Shown: positions 1 to 7,894 of the stretch, piece after piece
Position numbering within the stretch: position 1 is the stretch's first letter
Layout of the letters: the number at the start of each line of letters is the position of its first letter
Source of the DNA: a virus
Direction: 5' to 3' (one strand)
Virus record (IMG/VR): IMGVR_UViG_3300033143_000957
Coordinates: 1-23,769 of that record
Length of the DNA stretch: 23,769 nt
Made by a program: the position numbers and the translations under genes
The notes under the pieces: generated by a model
What the model saw: only the letters and a program-made list of their open reading frames with translations
What the model was told of the DNA's origin: nothing
The model's database searches: none

Positions 1-422
1 CTGATCTCTGCCCACTCTTCTAAACTTGTGGCGGGGTTGTTGCCTTGGTTGTCATCGACCAGAGAGATATAGTAGCGGCTGTTTTCCACAACTATATCAT
101 CCTTGCCGTAAATCTGCGTGATTAAGTACGCATCAAACTGCACCTCGCCTGCTCGGTTACTCGTTACAGGGTCACGCTCTTTCTGCTGCACACCGTTTTT
201 GTCAAGCAACACAACGCGATACGCCCCGTCTAAATACAGGCTAGGGATACCGCCCGCACCATCTAGCGGCACAGGGTTTTGCAAGGGTATAGCAAACGCC
301 GCATCTGCATAGATAGCTTTTAACTCTGTTGTGCCTGAGTCATAGAAAGCTATGCTGCCGCCTGTCAGTACGTCGCCGCTGTCGTCAAAAAACTGCGGGA
401 ACGGATTAATAAATCTGCTCAT
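1..422 (-). CDS. Tailspike/tail-fibre head-binding N-terminus (partial, runs off window)
   Basis: Start ATG at 422, overlapping the upstream stop (ATGA), preceded by a strong AGGAGA ribosome site about 9 nt away. The frame is open to base 1, giving about 140 residues. The N-terminus carries the NPFPQFFDDSG...LTGGSIAFYDSGT pattern followed by a PLDGAGGIPSLYLDGAYRV segment. This layout is common in head-binding domains of podovirus tailspikes and fibres, which attach the spike to the virion. Near the cut end is a YYISLVDDN...NPATSLEEWAEI stretch resembling small carbohydrate-binding or linker repeats of phage fibres. Its place directly after the gp16-like ejection gene is where P22-type phages carry the tailspike. 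The receptor-binding or enzymatic C-terminal part lies outside the window, so specificity cannot be judged. Confidence 0.8.
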   Translation of the reverse strand, partial: MSRFINPFPQFFDDSGDVLTGGSIAFYDSGTTELKAIYADAAFAIPLQNPVPLDGAGGIPSLYLDGAYRVVLLDKNGVQQKERDPVTSNRAGEVQFDAYLITQIYGKDDIVVENSRYYISLVDDNQGNNPATSLEEWAEI

Positions 423-2329
423 GGTTGTAGCTCTCCTACAGGGCTAGTCTGGTCTTGGTCTGAGTCTAACGCACTGTTAACTTCTCCTTGCGCGTAAGCA
501 GCGAGTAAAGCCGCTTGCCCTTGTAGCGGGCTAGTCTTGTTAAGGTTTATACTCTCTACAGGCACACGGTTATCAATAAATAAAGCAGCTAAAGTCTCAG
601 GGTTTCTTTCGTTTGGTGGCGTGTTCTTAACATACGCTTTAGTTATAGCTTTAGCGTGTGCGTCTGAACCGTTTACACGCCTACTATACCTCCCCTGAGA
701 TATTTTTCTATAGAGGTCAAAAGCTATATCATCTGCTATTACGTTCGCTCTTTCTTTTGCAGCTTTCGCCGCCATGCCTACGCCGCCCATAGTCATAGCT
801 AGTTTAGCTATTTCTTTTTGGCTGGCTTCGTTAGCGTTTGAAAACGCGCCCCACCTAGCTTTGGCAACAAGCACTTGCCCTATTCGCTTAATTTTATCTG
901 CAACCCCAATGGCGTTTGTGTCGTCCCTAGCTTCTTTAAACGCCTCTTTAAGATCATTCGGCACTTTAACGCCTTTCGCCCTTCCGTGAAAAACGTCGAT
1001 TACGTTATCCCACTCCGAGGCGTATAACCTAGCCGCATCTTTTTTACTTTTGTCCTTAACGTAGTCGATACTATCTTTAGTAGAGCTAGCGTTTAAGTAC
1101 CTAGACCAAACATCGTTAGCTTCACCTAACAACTCTTTAGTTCCGTCATCACGTTTAGCTGAGTAATTAGTTATGGCGTCCTCTACAGTTTTCAGCCCTT
1201 TACTTGCTATTCGCGCCGATGTAGTGGCGGTACCTGCTTCTGTTCTGTCATTGGCTGCGTCTTTTAACTCTTTGCGTAAATACTGTAACTGGTTAAAGTC
1301 TAGCGTCTTGCCTTTGCTTTTTTTAGTTATCCCAAAATCTTTAAAAATTTTGTCTACGCTTCGCCGCGCTCCCTGCCCTTTAGACTTACCTATTTTGTTA
1401 GCGTCCATAACCCCGTCACTAAGTGCTACTTCTATGTTTTTCTTTAGCTCTTTAGTTTCGGTAGGGCTTAACTCTATTCTGTTTGGGCCTTCTTTTAGCT
1501 CGTCAAAAAGTTTAGTGCCTCTGCTTTTTAGCTGCTCTGGTGTGATGTCCACATTTTTTTCTAGCGCTAAACCTGCTAGCGCATCCTCGTTTTTAGCGTA
1601 GCGATACCCTGCACCTACACCGCCCCCTATCTCTAACAGTGCTGCTACGTTGTCATCTGCACCAAATTCTCGCGCCGTTTGCCCTGCTACGGCGCTGACA
1701 GCGGGTACGCCCGCCGCTACTTTCAAGCTGTCATCTGCCGCCATTCGCACTACGTTGCTGCCTACGTTCTGTGCGCTTTGTATGTTTGCAGGGTTAAGAA
1801 CCTTGCGGCCTGCTGCGGCTAAAGCGCCTGCCCCTGCTACACCGCCGCCCGCAAATTCCCCTATCTGCCCTGCAAACCTTCCTGCCATAGAGTCATCAAA
1901 CGCCCCTGCCTGCTCAGTCATTGCTTCGGAAAAGCTAGGGATTTTAGGCACTCTAGTTTCTGACCCTGACGCTTCTAGTGCGGGGTTAATAACGCCCTCA
2001 ATCCAAGGGTTTGCTAGGCCGTTACGAAAGCCCAAAGTAGCTAAGTCTAGCACCCCTGCGCCCGCCCTGTTTACACCTGCCACCCCTTCCATAGCTACAT
2101 CACCTGCCCGCTGTAAAAACGATTTACTAACCTCGTCCTCACTGTCGTCAGGCGCTGTCTCAGCCATTAGTCTGTCAAATTCTGCTTTAGAGAATCTACC
2201 TTGTGAGTTTTCTCCCGCAGGGACGGGAGCGTTTACACCCATTCCATAGTCTGCACTGTCGAAACTTACCTCCCCTGTATCGTCAGGAGGGGTTTCTTCA
2301 AGTAGCTTTCTAAACTCTTTGTCGTTCAT
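419..2329 (-). CDS. Ejection / DNA-transfer protein (P22 gp16-like position)
   Basis: 636 aa, close to P22 gp16 (about 609 aa) and in the same place: last of three ejection genes, just before the spike gene. The start ATG overlaps the previous stop by 4 nt (ATGA). Residues about 72-175 are rich in Gly and Ala with several amphipathic segments (GVAGVNRAGAGVLDLA, GQIGEFAGGGVAGAGALAAA), compatible with membrane insertion. The rest is charged and probably helical, with many Lys-rich segments. A 13-residue motif occurs twice near the N-terminus: EFRKLLEETPPDD (5-17) and EFDRLMAETAPDD (50-62). In the P22 family this protein is packaged in the head and injected to help DNA cross the inner membrane. 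The assignment rests on position, size and composition; no catalytic motif was seen. Confidence 0.72.
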   Translation of the reverse strand: MNDKEFRKLLEETPPDDTGEVSFDSADYGMGVNAPVPAGENSQGRFSKAEFDRLMAETAPDDSEDEVSKSFLQRAGDVAMEGVAGVNRAGAGVLDLATLGFRNGLANPWIEGVINPALEASGSETRVPKIPSFSEAMTEQAGAFDDSMAGRFAGQIGEFAGGGVAGAGALAAAGRKVLNPANIQSAQNVGSNVVRMAADDSLKVAAGVPAVSAVAGQTAREFGADDNVAALLEIGGGVGAGYRYAKNEDALAGLALEKNVDITPEQLKSRGTKLFDELKEGPNRIELSPTETKELKKNIEVALSDGVMDANKIGKSKGQGARRSVDKIFKDFGITKKSKGKTLDFNQLQYLRKELKDAANDRTEAGTATTSARIASKGLKTVEDAITNYSAKRDDGTKELLGEANDVWSRYLNASSTKDSIDYVKDKSKKDAARLYASEWDNVIDVFHGRAKGVKVPNDLKEAFKEARDDTNAIGVADKIKRIGQVLVAKARWGAFSNANEASQKEIAKLAMTMGGVGMAAKAAKERANVIADDIAFDLYRKISQGRYSRRVNGSDAHAKAITKAYVKNTPPNERNPETLAALFIDNRVPVESINLNKTSPLQGQAALLAAYAQGEVNSALDSDQDQTSPVGELQP

Positions 2330-3834
2330 GGCGTAGCCTGCCCGCTCTGAATCTGCTGATGCTCTATATTAATTAACCCTTTAAGCTTTCTTTGCTTACG
2401 CGCCTGCCCTATTTGCGAAGGTGTGTATTTTTCTTTTACCCTGTCTAGCGAACCATCATAAGCCCAAGCAGGTGCCTGCCCTGTTAAAAAAGCTTGAGGG
2501 TCTAGCCTGCCAAAAACCATAGTCTCATATATGTTTCGGATTTTAAGGTTCTTAACGCCTTGCGGAGTTACTACAGGCATTTCAAACTGCTCAAACTGAT
2601 CAGGCCCGAAATTCTTTGTGCGGATTTTTGTAAGGTTATCGCTAGAATCACGTAAATACATTTCTTCGGCTTCGTTAAAGGCTTTCTTTAGAAAGTTCTC
2701 TCTAATCCTTCCCGCCGAAACTTCTCTAATATTTTCGTTAGTTAGCCCGTTTGCGCCAGACGCTACCCCCGCTTCGGCTAGTTCTAAGTTAGTAGTGTTA
2801 CCTTTAAAATATCTGCCTAAACTCTGCAACTGCCCCACTTTTAGCCTAGCCTTTAACGTCGCCGTATCTGCGGTCTTACCTGCTGCCTGAATGCCAAACG
2901 GCGCACCCAACTGGTCCACAAACAGCCCAAGACTACCTAGCCAAGTCTCGTCTGCGCCGTAAGACGCCGCTATAATATTCCTTAAAACGTCGTCATTTTC
3001 TTCAAGTTGGCTGAACTCTTGAGAGTGTTTCTCAAATCGCTTATTGTCTAAGGCAGTTTGAGCATCAACTCTAGCTCTATAAGCCTTAGTATTTGCTTTT
3101 TCTGTATCATAAGCTCGCTTCTCTTCTAAAAGCCTTCTTTCCTCGTCTAATTCTTTAATTCTTTGCTCTTCCGCTTGCGCTGTTTTTGCGTTTTCGGCGG
3201 CGGCTAAGTCTGCGACGGTTCTCCCCATAGTATCCGTAGGTACTAGGTTGTTTAATATATTAGGGTCAGTTATCTGTGCGCCTGTGGGGTCTACATACAT
3301 AACAGGTTTGTTAGGGTCGTTTGAGGCAATTCTTGTGACAGAAGTACCGTTTGGCCCTCTAAAATTCTGCCGATCTGCCAAAGAAAGTTTACTGTCTGGC
3401 CCGCCAACCCCTAAAATAGAACTTGCTAGTTCTGGAATTTCTAAACCTCTACTAACTATGTTTTCAAGGTATGGCGCTCGCTCGGCAAAAGGCATTTGCC
3501 TGACCATTAGCGTGTCGCTAGGGTCGTAGCCGTTCTGCCTAAGCTGCTCAATCCTTCGATCTAAAAAAGCGTTTTGTGAGCCTTCATCTGTAAATTTTAA
3601 AGCCTCCGCTGCGCCACGTATAACGCTTTGCCCCTGCCGCATTGTCTCGGCCTGCTGCGCTTTCATCTGCGCGGCCTGTATATCGCGCTGCTCTTGGCGC
3701 TCGGCCATGCCTATGTTTGCTCTTTGCAGCTCTGCATTACGCATGTTCTGTGCAAGCTGTGACCCTACGCTCATGCCCCGCGCCAAGCCCTTGCCTGCTG
3801 CTAAACCTGACCAGTCGATATTCCCGATAGACAT
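2326..3834 (-). CDS. Ejection / DNA-transfer protein (P22 gp20-like position)
   Basis: 502 aa (P22 gp20 is about 471 aa), second of the three ejection genes. The start ATG has an AAAGGCGG ribosome site 6 nt upstream, and its stop overlaps the next start (ATGA). The N-terminus (about 8-75) is Gly/Ala/Gln-rich and helical with repeated Gln-Ala patterns. Residues about 200-285 form a strongly charged Glu/Lys/Arg helix that looks like a coiled coil (EEQRIKELDEERRLLEEKRA). A Gly/Phe segment follows (GSLGLFVDQLGAPFGIQAAG), and the C-terminal third is mixed. There is no signal peptide or enzyme motif. It is inferred to be a head-internal protein expelled with the DNA. A strong hairpin lies in the short spacer upstream. 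Confidence 0.7.
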   Translation of the reverse strand: MSIGNIDWSGLAAGKGLARGMSVGSQLAQNMRNAELQRANIGMAERQEQRDIQAAQMKAQQAETMRQGQSVIRGAAEALKFTDEGSQNAFLDRRIEQLRQNGYDPSDTLMVRQMPFAERAPYLENIVSRGLEIPELASSILGVGGPDSKLSLADRQNFRGPNGTSVTRIASNDPNKPVMYVDPTGAQITDPNILNNLVPTDTMGRTVADLAAAENAKTAQAEEQRIKELDEERRLLEEKRAYDTEKANTKAYRARVDAQTALDNKRFEKHSQEFSQLEENDDVLRNIIAASYGADETWLGSLGLFVDQLGAPFGIQAAGKTADTATLKARLKVGQLQSLGRYFKGNTTNLELAEAGVASGANGLTNENIREVSAGRIRENFLKKAFNEAEEMYLRDSSDNLTKIRTKNFGPDQFEQFEMPVVTPQGVKNLKIRNIYETMVFGRLDPQAFLTGQAPAWAYDGSLDRVKEKYTPSQIGQARKQRKLKGLINIEHQQIQSGQATP

Positions 3835-3884
3835 TAGTAACCGCCTTTGCCGTTATTTATGTTGTACTGTTGTCTTTGTCTTTC

Positions 3885-3914
3885 GGGGGTGCCTAACACT
3901 GTGTTAGTACCCCC
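3885..3914 (-). other. Strong intercistronic hairpin between two ejection genes
   Basis: Inverted repeat starting 2 nt after the stop of the gp7-like gene. Arms GGGGGT and CTAACAC pair with GTGTTAG and ACCCCC, with a small A/GC internal loop and a very tight apex. There is no U-tract on the minus strand (GAAAGACAAAG follows), so it is not a textbook intrinsic terminator. It could be a mRNA stability or processing element that sets relative ejection-protein levels, or a weak attenuator. The structure is clear by eye; the role is inference. Confidence 0.6.
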
Positions 3915-3916
3915 AT

Positions 3917-4861
3917 TTACTTTACCGGCATACCCGTTAACGCCCCGCCGATTGTACCCAATACGTCCATGCCAAACTGACCCCTAGCGAGTGCTGCATT
4001 AGCTTGCGCCTGCCCTAGCTGGCCCTGAATCTGTGATTGCTGCGCTGCGCTGTTGGTCGCTATGTTCGATAGGTTTACACCTAATTGATTCTGAGCGTTA
4101 GCCATGTTTTGCGCTGTGTTGTTATACAAGTTGGCGCGGTTTGTTGCGTATTGGTCGGCTTGCCCTGCAAGTGATTGCCCTCGGTTTAGCTGCATGTTTG
4201 CTAAGTTAGTATTTAACCCAGTCCGCATGTTTGCAAGCGCCCCGCCTGCCTGCTGGCCTCTCGCCGCTATGCTTGACAGTCTGCTCATGCGGTTGCCAAA
4301 GTCCTGCATTGCCAAGCCTGTGCCGCGCCGGTTTAACTCTTCCAAAGCCGCGCCACTAAGCGAGCGGCCTTGTGAAGCAAAACCCCGCATAGCTGCTTTT
4401 TCGCCCATCTCGCGCATATACGCTATTTCAGGCGACTCTTGGTAGTTAGCCATAGCCTGCGCTTGTGCCTCTGGCCCTAACGCCCCCGACATTGCAGCTT
4501 CTAGCTGTGCTGCTTGCCCGCCTACGTCAGAATAACCTTGTAGCGGTGCCTCTGCATTAGCTTGGCCTCTGCGTAGCTGCGACATAGCGCCGCCGAACCC
4601 TTGATTTAGGTAGTTGGTGGCTTGCCTGTTGCCTGATTGCAAGTAGCTAGCTGCGTCGTCGCGCCCGCCTTGCAAGTAATCCATTTGCTGCTGAAAGTTG
4701 TCGTTTAAGTCAGCGCGACCCAAGCGCTGGCCTTCCGCTAACGTAGCTTGTTGCTGTCTCGCTGCGTTCTCGGCTGATCTTTGCGCTGCTTTCGTGCCGC
4801 TTGCATCATCAACAAGCCCAAGCGTCCCAACCTCTACAACTTTATCGACTATGCCGCCCAT
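3917..4861 (-). CDS. Ejection / internal virion protein (P22 gp7-like position)
   Basis: 314 aa, low complexity: very rich in Ala, Gln, Asn and Gly. ATG start with AGGTG 7 nt upstream; overlaps the gp14-like gene by 13 bp. Residues about 140-210 carry a pattern I associate with small phage DNA-transfer or internal proteins: SPEIAYMREMGEKAAMRGFA, then SGAALEELNRRGTGLAMQDF, then RLSSIAARGQQAGG. The C-terminal half (about 215-290) is a long Asn/Gln/Ala helix-like repeat (NLANMQLNRGQSLAGQADQY). The Gly-rich ends (MGGIVDKVVEVGTLGLVDD; DVLGTIGGALTGMPVK) are typical of membrane-active phage ejection proteins. In P22 the gene at this position makes gp7, which leaves the virion on infection. Longer than P22 gp7 (about 229 aa). 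A function other than ejection is possible but less likely. Confidence 0.68.
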   Translation of the reverse strand: MGGIVDKVVEVGTLGLVDDASGTKAAQRSAENAARQQQATLAEGQRLGRADLNDNFQQQMDYLQGGRDDAASYLQSGNRQATNYLNQGFGGAMSQLRRGQANAEAPLQGYSDVGGQAAQLEAAMSGALGPEAQAQAMANYQESPEIAYMREMGEKAAMRGFASQGRSLSGAALEELNRRGTGLAMQDFGNRMSRLSSIAARGQQAGGALANMRTGLNTNLANMQLNRGQSLAGQADQYATNRANLYNNTAQNMANAQNQLGVNLSNIATNSAAQQSQIQGQLGQAQANAALARGQFGMDVLGTIGGALTGMPVK

Positions 4862-5283
4862 TGTTTTGCACCTAATCTTAATTTGTTCATCATTTTATCA
4901 CTATTTTGCGGAATATCTAAGAAACCCAAGAATCGGGCAAAATCCGCAACGCTGTCGTGCTCTCTTGGAATATCTACTAACAGCATGTTACCTATGCCAA
5001 AGCCGTAATCTATGGCCTTGCTTACCGCCTCTGTTGCGTTCCCGTCCCTGTGCTCTGGCAAAACGTATGGGTGAAACTGTACGCCGCCGTAAACTTGCTC
5101 GAACATAGCGCAACCAATTATCAAGCTGTCTTTCGCAATCATCACATACTCGTGCTCATGCCCCATAGGTAGCAAGTTGCGGTCTGGATTGTTTACACGC
5201 TTTGAAAGTAACGGCCAAATCTCAGGATGGCACAAAACTATAGCTAGTTCGTCTTTGCTGCGGGTTGGGTAAACTTCAATCAT
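4849..5283 (-). CDS. GNAT-like protein at the P22 gp14 position
   Basis: 144 aa. ATG start overlaps the stop of the upstream gene by 4 nt (ATGA). The sequence reads like a compact GNAT-type acetyltransferase fold: an N-terminal helix with a HPEIW motif (about 19-23), a strand run YVMIAKDSLIIGCAMFEQV, a strand ending HPYVLPEHRDGNATEAVSKA that resembles the acetyl-CoA binding turn (R/Q-x-x-G-x-A) followed by a helix, and a late strand LLVDIPREH plus FARFLGFLDI. Proteins of this kind sit between head-completion and ejection genes in P22-like phages, where gp14 is required for assembly of infectious heads. Position strongly supports the gp14 analogy. Whether it retains acetyltransferase activity cannot be told from sequence. 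Confidence 0.62.
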   Translation of the reverse strand: MIEVYPTRSKDELAIVLCHPEIWPLLSKRVNNPDRNLLPMGHEHEYVMIAKDSLIIGCAMFEQVYGGVQFHPYVLPEHRDGNATEAVSKAIDYGFGIGNMLLVDIPREHDSVADFARFLGFLDIPQNSDKMMNKLRLGAKQWAA

Positions 5284-5723
5284 ACTGTTGCCGGTATCAG
5301 TGAGGTATTAAGTTTAATACGCCGCAAGTCTAGCTCTTGCTCTGGCGTAAGCCCTGCATTGCTTAATACAGATCGGTTAGACACAATCTGACGTATAAAC
5401 GAGTTAAAACCTGTAGCTTGCTGAAAAATATCTTGATTAGAGTCTCGAGGAAACAAATTTCCATTGATAACAACTTGCCCATCTGCTTCTGGCGCACGTA
5501 TTCGCCAGCCTAAGTCGTTACGCAAAAAGTAATAAGGCTCAATCTCTTGACCGCCGCCAATAGGGTCGCCGCCCGTTGTTTCAAACGCAGGTAGAAACTT
5601 TGTATTATCGCCAAGCCGTACCCACCGCTTCCACGCTGAGTAGAGGTCAATCTCCGAGCTATAATCCCCCAAGCTCGGTAACTGTATGATCAAATTTGGC
5701 CCGTCAAAAATAGCTTCTGGCAT
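5280..5723 (-). CDS. Virion structural protein of a widespread phage tail-module family
   Basis: 147 aa from the ATG at 5723, which overlaps the upstream stop in a TGATG coupling. An in-frame GTG three bases upstream is a less likely start. Characteristic pattern: DYSSEIDLYSAWKRWVRLGD (about 20-39), LPAFETTGGDPIGGG, YYFLRNDLGWRIRAPEAD, and VVINGNLFPRD. I recognise this W-K-x-W-V / PAF / GGDP / GWRI-P / GNL signature from small structural proteins at the end of tail or fibre modules in many phages. Their exact role is not established to my knowledge. It is translationally coupled on both sides, so it is probably made in step with the fibre protein before it and the gp14-like protein after it. 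Confidence 0.6.
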   Translation of the reverse strand: MPEAIFDGPNLIIQLPSLGDYSSEIDLYSAWKRWVRLGDNTKFLPAFETTGGDPIGGGQEIEPYYFLRNDLGWRIRAPEADGQVVINGNLFPRDSNQDIFQQATGFNSFIRQIVSNRSVLSNAGLTPEQELDLRRIKLNTSLIPATV

Positions 5724-7894
5724 CACGGATTCTCATAATTTCTGTCAAAAAATTGCTGAACAGGTATTGAGCGAGTTGCGCTTGTGTCTATATTGTCTAA
5801 TTTTTGGTAAATATAGTCTAGGTTATGGATAACAATATCAACAGCAGGCACACCGAAAAGTTCAAAGCTTTCGCTTGTCCCGCTATTCTCAACACCGCCA
5901 ACCTCGTTAATTGTTCCGGCCTCATACAGTCTTATTTCTGTGTTTGGTTCCAAGCCTAGCAGCGTAATCGTTGCAGGGTTTGTTATGTTTACTGTGCCGC
6001 TTTGTGGAGAATATACTTTCTCGATGGTCAGGTTTGTGCCGTTAAGGTTAGTCCAGTTTAACGGTTCTGTGCCTCTGTACTCAAGGTGAATACTAGACAA
6101 GGCGTTAAACGTAAAACCGCTAAGAGATAAGCTTAACGGTGTGCCTGCATCATTGATGCGAATTGTTAGCGGATCGTTTACACCTATAACCCCAGCCAAA
6201 GCGTCAAGTTGCGTCTGCATCTGCGCTTCTGTGCCTGATATGTTATAGGTAGGTAAAGCCCCGCGCCTGAATAAGTCCTTAACTAAATCTTCGCTTGTCT
6301 CTTCTGAGTACGTAACCCACTGACTAAAATAAGTGTCCTCTTGGTTTCTAAAAAGCACGTCTGTACCTCCAACCTCCAAGTTTCCGCCGGGGCCGCCTAA
6401 ACTAATATCGCCGCTGTGAGCATCTAAATCTGTAGATAAAAGCGGATTGCCAGAAGTTGACTGTTGCTTTTCACCGTCAAGAAACAAAACAAACTCTTTT
6501 GTAGGCTCTGTATAGCTGAACTTAAATAAAATATGATAGTTTCTGTTAGGCTCTAAAGACACATCACTAAAAGCCTGCACATTATCGTCACTTGTGTCGG
6601 CCTGTTGCGCTATAAGTGTGTTATTAATACCTAAGAAAAAAGCCAAGTTGTTTACGCCGCCTCCCTCCTCATAAAGACAGCTAAAACCTGTTTGGATACC
6701 GCCCAGCCGTATCCACCCGCCCATAAGCCGATTAGTTGTTATTGTTGTGTTCATATTCCCTGAGTTTGGGCATTCCCTGCGCCCGTCTTGCACTCGCCAA
6801 GACTGCGGCGCATCTTCACATATTTGCAAGGCTGCAAATCCGTTTGTGCCGACTGTTACGGCAGTAAAAGGGTTGGCCCCTACAGCGTCATCGTAATTCC
6901 CGCTTAACGGCCACCAGTGATCAGGGTTAGATGAGGCTATAACTATATCGTAGCTGGGCAGACCAAAAATTAACGTAACTGATATGCGATTTCCATCGCT
7001 ATCAGTGACAAACAGGAACAAAAGCCCGTCAGGAAAAACAGAAAGCCCCGTTTCATCATACTCTATAAAAGTATCTGACCAAGCGACTACAGTTTGCTCC
7101 ACTAAAGTAGCGGTCGAGTAATCTGCGCTATCCCCTATCTCTACCTTACCCGAACCCTGAACAGGCTCAAAACCAAACCCGTCAATAGGAATGCTTGTGT
7201 CATTTATTTTTATTTCTGTTTGCGTGGAGTTTATGCCTATTTCGGGCGGTGCGCCAAGCCTTAGCGCAAAGGCTAAAGTGGTGTTTTGAGAGTTCCCCCC
7301 GCCATAGGTGTAAGTGTCTGGGCCTAGCAAGCCTGTTGCTGCTGTCTGCTGTGTAGCAAAAGCGCCTGCCGCCGACCCTGATCCTGTTCCTGCTGGGCCG
7401 TTCTGGTTGTCGCTAATTGTTGTCCAGCCCGCCCCTGACCACGCGGGGCTTACAGGGTTGCCGCTGTTACCTGACTCTAGCCCCAAAAAAGCAACGCACA
7501 TTTGGTCTGATATGTCTCGCGTTATCTGCGGTACTTGTGAGCTAGAGACGCCTGTAGTGCTTACAAAAGAGTTGAAGCTTTGGAACGGGTCAATATTATC
7601 TACTTCGCGGAACAAAGCAAGGCAGCACCATGCCCGCTCGTTCCCGTTCATTGTAACTGTATAGTTTGCAGGCTCTACGCCTACAGCCTTCCACCAAAGC
7701 GAATCATTGGCAGACCCAGAAGAAGTGCCAGCATATTGCTGAGTAAAACCGCTTACCGAGGGGGCCGCGCCGCCATCTTTGGCAACAAACAGTATGAGGA
7801 CGTCGCCCGAAACCGACCCTGCCGGAAGCGCAATAGTTGCGTTTGGCGCGTTGTCAGAGTTTGCTGTTGTGTAGCTTACTAAGCTAGTCGCCAT
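5723..7894 (-). CDS. Large fibre/appendage protein with LamG-like domain and shared C-terminal module
   Basis: 723 aa, ATG with AGGA 6 nt upstream, overlapping the preceding gene by 11 bp. Visible layout: residues about 1-212, a beta-rich domain resembling phage jelly-roll modules (ALPAGSVSGDVLILFVA; AWCCLALFREVD; TLAFALRLG); about 215-315, an Ig/IPT-like domain (INDTSIPIDGFGFEPVQGSG); about 325-545, a concanavalin/LamG-like domain (DHWWPLSGNY; RLMGGWIRLGG; FVLFLDGEKQQS); about 560-723, a module nearly repeated in the next upstream gene and ending FDRNYENP. These folds usually bind carbohydrate or other surface ligands, so a role in adsorption or surface decoration is inferred. No catalytic residues or signal peptide recognised. 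Exact attachment in the virion is unknown. Confidence 0.68.
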   Translation of the reverse strand: MATSLVSYTTANSDNAPNATIALPAGSVSGDVLILFVAKDGGAAPSVSGFTQQYAGTSSGSANDSLWWKAVGVEPANYTVTMNGNERAWCCLALFREVDNIDPFQSFNSFVSTTGVSSSQVPQITRDISDQMCVAFLGLESGNSGNPVSPAWSGAGWTTISDNQNGPAGTGSGSAAGAFATQQTAATGLLGPDTYTYGGGNSQNTTLAFALRLGAPPEIGINSTQTEIKINDTSIPIDGFGFEPVQGSGKVEIGDSADYSTATLVEQTVVAWSDTFIEYDETGLSVFPDGLLFLFVTDSDGNRISVTLIFGLPSYDIVIASSNPDHWWPLSGNYDDAVGANPFTAVTVGTNGFAALQICEDAPQSWRVQDGRRECPNSGNMNTTITTNRLMGGWIRLGGIQTGFSCLYEEGGGVNNLAFFLGINNTLIAQQADTSDDNVQAFSDVSLEPNRNYHILFKFSYTEPTKEFVLFLDGEKQQSTSGNPLLSTDLDAHSGDISLGGPGGNLEVGGTDVLFRNQEDTYFSQWVTYSEETSEDLVKDLFRRGALPTYNISGTEAQMQTQLDALAGVIGVNDPLTIRINDAGTPLSLSLSGFTFNALSSIHLEYRGTEPLNWTNLNGTNLTIEKVYSPQSGTVNITNPATITLLGLEPNTEIRLYEAGTINEVGGVENSGTSESFELFGVPAVDIVIHNLDYIYQKLDNIDTSATRSIPVQQFFDRNYENP

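Noticed and set aside
3835-3884. Promoter between the gp7-like and gp20-like genes
   Set aside because: A CATAAAT stretch resembles a -10 box but no matching -35 at proper spacing is visible; too weak to annotate.
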